A DNA stretch of 64,000 bases, taken from positions 10,303 to 74,302 of the forward strand of contig DLAF01000071.1 in NCBI GenBank assembly GCA_002492725.1. The letters run 5' to 3'. Below the pieces are notes generated by a model. The model searched no databases, was not told where the DNA came from, and worked only from the letters and a program-made list of their open reading frames with translations. This stretch comes from Lachnospiraceae bacterium UBA7054. GTDB lineage: Bacteria; Bacillota; Clostridia; Lachnospirales; Lachnospiraceae. The position numbers and the translations under genes are program-made. Below are positions 62,359 to 64,000 of this stretch, in pieces (within the stretch, counting starts at the first letter, position 1; each line of letters begins with the position of its first letter).

Positions 62359-63027
62359 TCAGGCAAAATCCATTTCCGAGAGGTTTAGCCACAGATTCTC
62401 AAAAATCCCAACTTTGATTCGATCCGAAAACGGATATTGCTCAGGATCAGGGCAGGATGCAAAATCATACACCGTGACCGTTTCCGTCTCGGGATCCACA
62501 ATCCAGTACTCGCGTGCGCCCGCCTCACGGTAGAGCTGCACTTTCCGCTCATAGTCCATCTTTCTACTTGAGGACGACACAATCTCAATCATCCAGTCGG
62601 GTGCACCCTGACAGCCCTTTGCGTCCAGCTTGTCCCTGTCACAGATGACGGAGATGTCAGGTTCCACATAGTTACGTTCGTCCCTCTTGATACGAACCCC
62701 AAAAGGCGCGGGAAGTATTTTACATTTTCCTTTTCTGTCTCGAATATACAACTTTATTTCAAAGGCAAGTTCCATCAGAAGTTGTTGGTGTACTGTTGTC
62801 GGGGCATCCATCCGAAACAGCTCCCCGTCAATCAGCTCTGCGCGCTCTCCCTCAGGCAGCGCTTCGATATCCGCGATCGTGTAACCCTTTCCGCCTTTTA
62901 GCATCGTGAAACCATCCTTTCGCCTCATTGTTTCCGCGGTACTTTTTGTTTCTCGTACCTCTTCTGAGCCTTTCACTTCCCTTATTTCGGGAAAAGATTC
63001 CCATTCTTTCGGTTTTCCGACTTCCAT
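62359..63027 (-). CDS. Uma2 family endonuclease-fold protein, copy 3
   Basis: 222 residues. Motifs as in the other copies: G-E-L-F-R-M, R-N-Y-V-E-P-D-I-S-V and D-W-M-I-E-I-V-S-S-S-S-R-K, where the usual S-P-S-S is S-S-S-S. The middle block is H-Q-Q-L-L-M-E-L-A-F-E-I-K-L-Y-I. C-terminal Y-W-I-V-D-P-E-T-E-T-V. Start at 63027 with GGAGG upstream. Confidence 0.88.
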   Translation of the reverse strand: MEVGKPKEWESFPEIREVKGSEEVRETKSTAETMRRKDGFTMLKGGKGYTIADIEALPEGERAELIDGELFRMDAPTTVHQQLLMELAFEIKLYIRDRKGKCKILPAPFGVRIKRDERNYVEPDISVICDRDKLDAKGCQGAPDWMIEIVSSSSRKMDYERKVQLYREAGAREYWIVDPETETVTVYDFASCPDPEQYPFSDRIKVGIFENLWLNLSEMDFA

Positions 63028-63198
63028 TTTTCCTCCGTTCCGCATGGCCATTTGTGGCTTGCTTTTGTGCTGCGGCGGGAGGCTTATTTCCTCGTCCCGT
63101 TTAGGAGGTACACATCTGCATTTTGGGCGGACTGCCCGTGGAGTCAGTTTTTGGTTGCTCCCGCCGCGTTTTCTGTTGTCATGTTACTGTGAGTAAGC

Positions 63199-63266
63199 GG
63201 CAGAAACTGCCTGTTGTGCGAATGCACAGATGCGTCGTTGTGACGCCAAAGCCCACGAAAAGGCTT
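63199..63266 (-). promoter_or_regulatory. Four-hairpin leader of Uma2 copy 3
   Basis: All four stems present; the third is GCGTCG/TGACGC with a closing G-T pair. Position relative to start codon and promoter as in copy 1. Confidence 0.6.
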
Positions 63267-63288
63267 CCTGTGTTTACTCTGTATGCTT

Positions 63289-63317
63289 AGTATACGCTTT
63301 GAAAAAATAAATGTCAA
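63289..63317 (-). promoter_or_regulatory. Promoter of Uma2 copy 3
   Basis: Minus strand TTGACA (63317-63312), 17-nt spacer, TATACT (63294-63289), with the GTATACTAAGCATAC palindrome. Confidence 0.8.
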
Positions 63318-63348
63318 GAAAATACTTCCGAAACGATATTTCGTTTAT

Positions 63349-64000
63349 CTAGGCAAAATCCATTTCAGAGAGGTTCAGCCACAGATTTTCGAAAATCCCC
63401 ACTTTGATTTGATCCGAGAACGGATACTGCGCAGGAGTGGGGGAGGATGCAAAATCATACACCGTGACCGTTTCCGTCTCGGGATCCACGATCCAGTATT
63501 CGCGTGCGCCTGCTTCGCGGTATAGCTGTACCTTCCGCTCGTAGTCCATCTTTTTACTCGAGGGTGACACGATCTCGATCATCCAGTCGGGTGCGCCTAG
63601 ACAGCCTTTTTCGTCCAGCTTGTCCCTGTCACAGATGACGGAGATGTCAGGTTCCACATAATTACAATTGTCCTTTTTGATACGTACAGCAAAGGGCGCG
63701 ACATAGATTTTACACGTTCCTTTGTTTTTTCGGATATATGTATTGATATCAATGGCTAGATTCAAAAGAATGTCTTGATGCCGTCTTGTTGGTGTATCCA
63801 TCCGAAACAGCTCCCCGTCAATCAGCTCTGCGCGCTCTCCCTCAGGCAGTGCTTCGATATCCGCGATCGTGTAACCCTTTCCGCCTTTTAGCATCGTGAA
63901 ATCGTCCTTTCGTTTCCAAATCTCTTTCCGTTCCGTTGTTTCTTCCGAGCCTTTTACTTCCCCTATTTCAGGAAACGTTTCCCATTCCTTCGGTTTTCTG
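63349..64000 (-). CDS. Uma2 family endonuclease-fold protein, copy 4 (5' end beyond window)
   Basis: The frame is open to the right edge, reading R-K-P-K-E-W-E-T-F-P-E-I-G, so only the first few codons (M-E-V) and the RBS are missing. The N-terminal linker (S-E-E-T-T-E-R-K-E-I-W-K-R-K-D-D-F) is of the copy 1 type. Middle block H-Q-D-I-L-L-N-L-A-I-D-I-N-T-Y-I. Motifs G-E-L-F-R-M, N-Y-V-E-P-D-I-S-V and D-W-M-I-E-I-V-S-P-S-S complete. More copies may follow outside the window. Confidence 0.88.
   Translation of the reverse strand, partial: RKPKEWETFPEIGEVKGSEETTERKEIWKRKDDFTMLKGGKGYTIADIEALPEGERAELIDGELFRMDTPTRRHQDILLNLAIDINTYIRKNKGTCKIYVAPFAVRIKKDNCNYVEPDISVICDRDKLDEKGCLGAPDWMIEIVSPSSKKMDYERKVQLYREAGAREYWIVDPETETVTVYDFASSPTPAQYPFSDQIKVGIFENLWLNLSEMDFA

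Larger units (their letters stand above)
60377..64000 (-). repeat. Tandem array of about 1-kb units (gene plus promoter)
   Basis: Gene stops lie at 60377, 61404, 62359 and 63349, so the unit length is 0.96-1.03 kb. Both coding ends and the intergenic control region are nearly identical between units; the DNA of the central coding part (for copy 1 roughly 60700-60830) is not. Recent duplication followed by local change, or gene conversion of the ends, is implied. Confidence 0.85.

Noticed and set aside
61254..63266. Hairpin series in Uma2 leaders as a CRISPR-like array
   Set aside because: The stems are different from each other, there are no equal-length spacers, and the block recurs only because the whole 1-kb unit is duplicated.

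Overview
The window looks like a chromosomal segment of a gut-type, spore-forming Clostridium relative, probably Lachnospiraceae (Bacillota). The grounds are SpmB, a FeoA-FeoA-FeoB-FeoB-associated Cys-rich protein operon, YesM/YesN two-component systems, LplB/LplC-type and YtfQ-type sugar ABC transporters, a FabT-like MarR regulator, strong GGAGG ribosome binding sites and TTGACA-N17-TATAAT promoters. No rRNA or tRNA genes, CRISPR array or intact insertion sequence was recognised.

Layout. 0-10 kb: the 5' end of a probable SulP transporter, a MarR-flavin reductase pair, an S66 carboxypeptidase, an FAD dehydrogenase-ROK kinase pair, a complete but so far unlabelled type III (ToxN/AbiQ) toxin-antitoxin locus with its repeat RNA and attenuator, a proline-iminopeptidase-like hydrolase, a CE2-like esterase, a TipAL-like MerR regulator and a decayed MFS efflux gene that keeps its antibiotic-type leader hairpin. 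10-21.6 kb: an XRE membrane regulator, a lipoprotein divergent from an AgrA/AgrC-like two-component pair, the iron(II) uptake operon with three 16-bp operators, a heterodimeric ABC exporter, a ZIP transporter and SpmB.

21.7-40.5 kb: carbohydrate uptake and sensing. There is a minus-strand LplB-LplC-lipoprotein operon, a FabT-like regulator, a DUF885 protein and a diguanylate cyclase. Then comes a three-component sensor (YesM kinase, membrane-anchored sugar-binding protein, YesN regulator), a GntR-LacI repressor, and a YtfQ/XylG/permease/permease transporter. The sensor's binding protein and the transporter's binding protein share distinctive motifs, so the sensor probably reads the sugar that the transporter imports. 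A 31-bp-spaced direct repeat next to the transporter's -35 is a candidate site for the YesN regulator.

40.5-64 kb: the unusual part. Two giant colinear paralogues (2821 and 2622 aa) built of Ig-like beta domains each follow the same 243-bp leader, with no length difference and about 11 mismatches by eye. In both, the open frame begins at a GTG just after this leader and goes straight into the acidic Ser/Thr/Glu linker that normally follows a signal peptide. No signal peptide, convincing RBS or consensus promoter is visible. I suggest these are silent or switchable surface-protein cassettes joined by homologous recombination in the leader. An AbiEi/AbiEii toxin-antitoxin pair and a small membrane protein lie inside the 11.5-kb interval bounded by the two direct repeats. 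After the second giant gene come four tandem copies of a 1-kb unit, each with a Uma2-family nuclease-fold gene. Three complete units show a perfect-consensus promoter with a palindrome over the -10 and a leader with up to four consecutive hairpins. The copies are nearly identical except for a diverged block in the middle of the protein.
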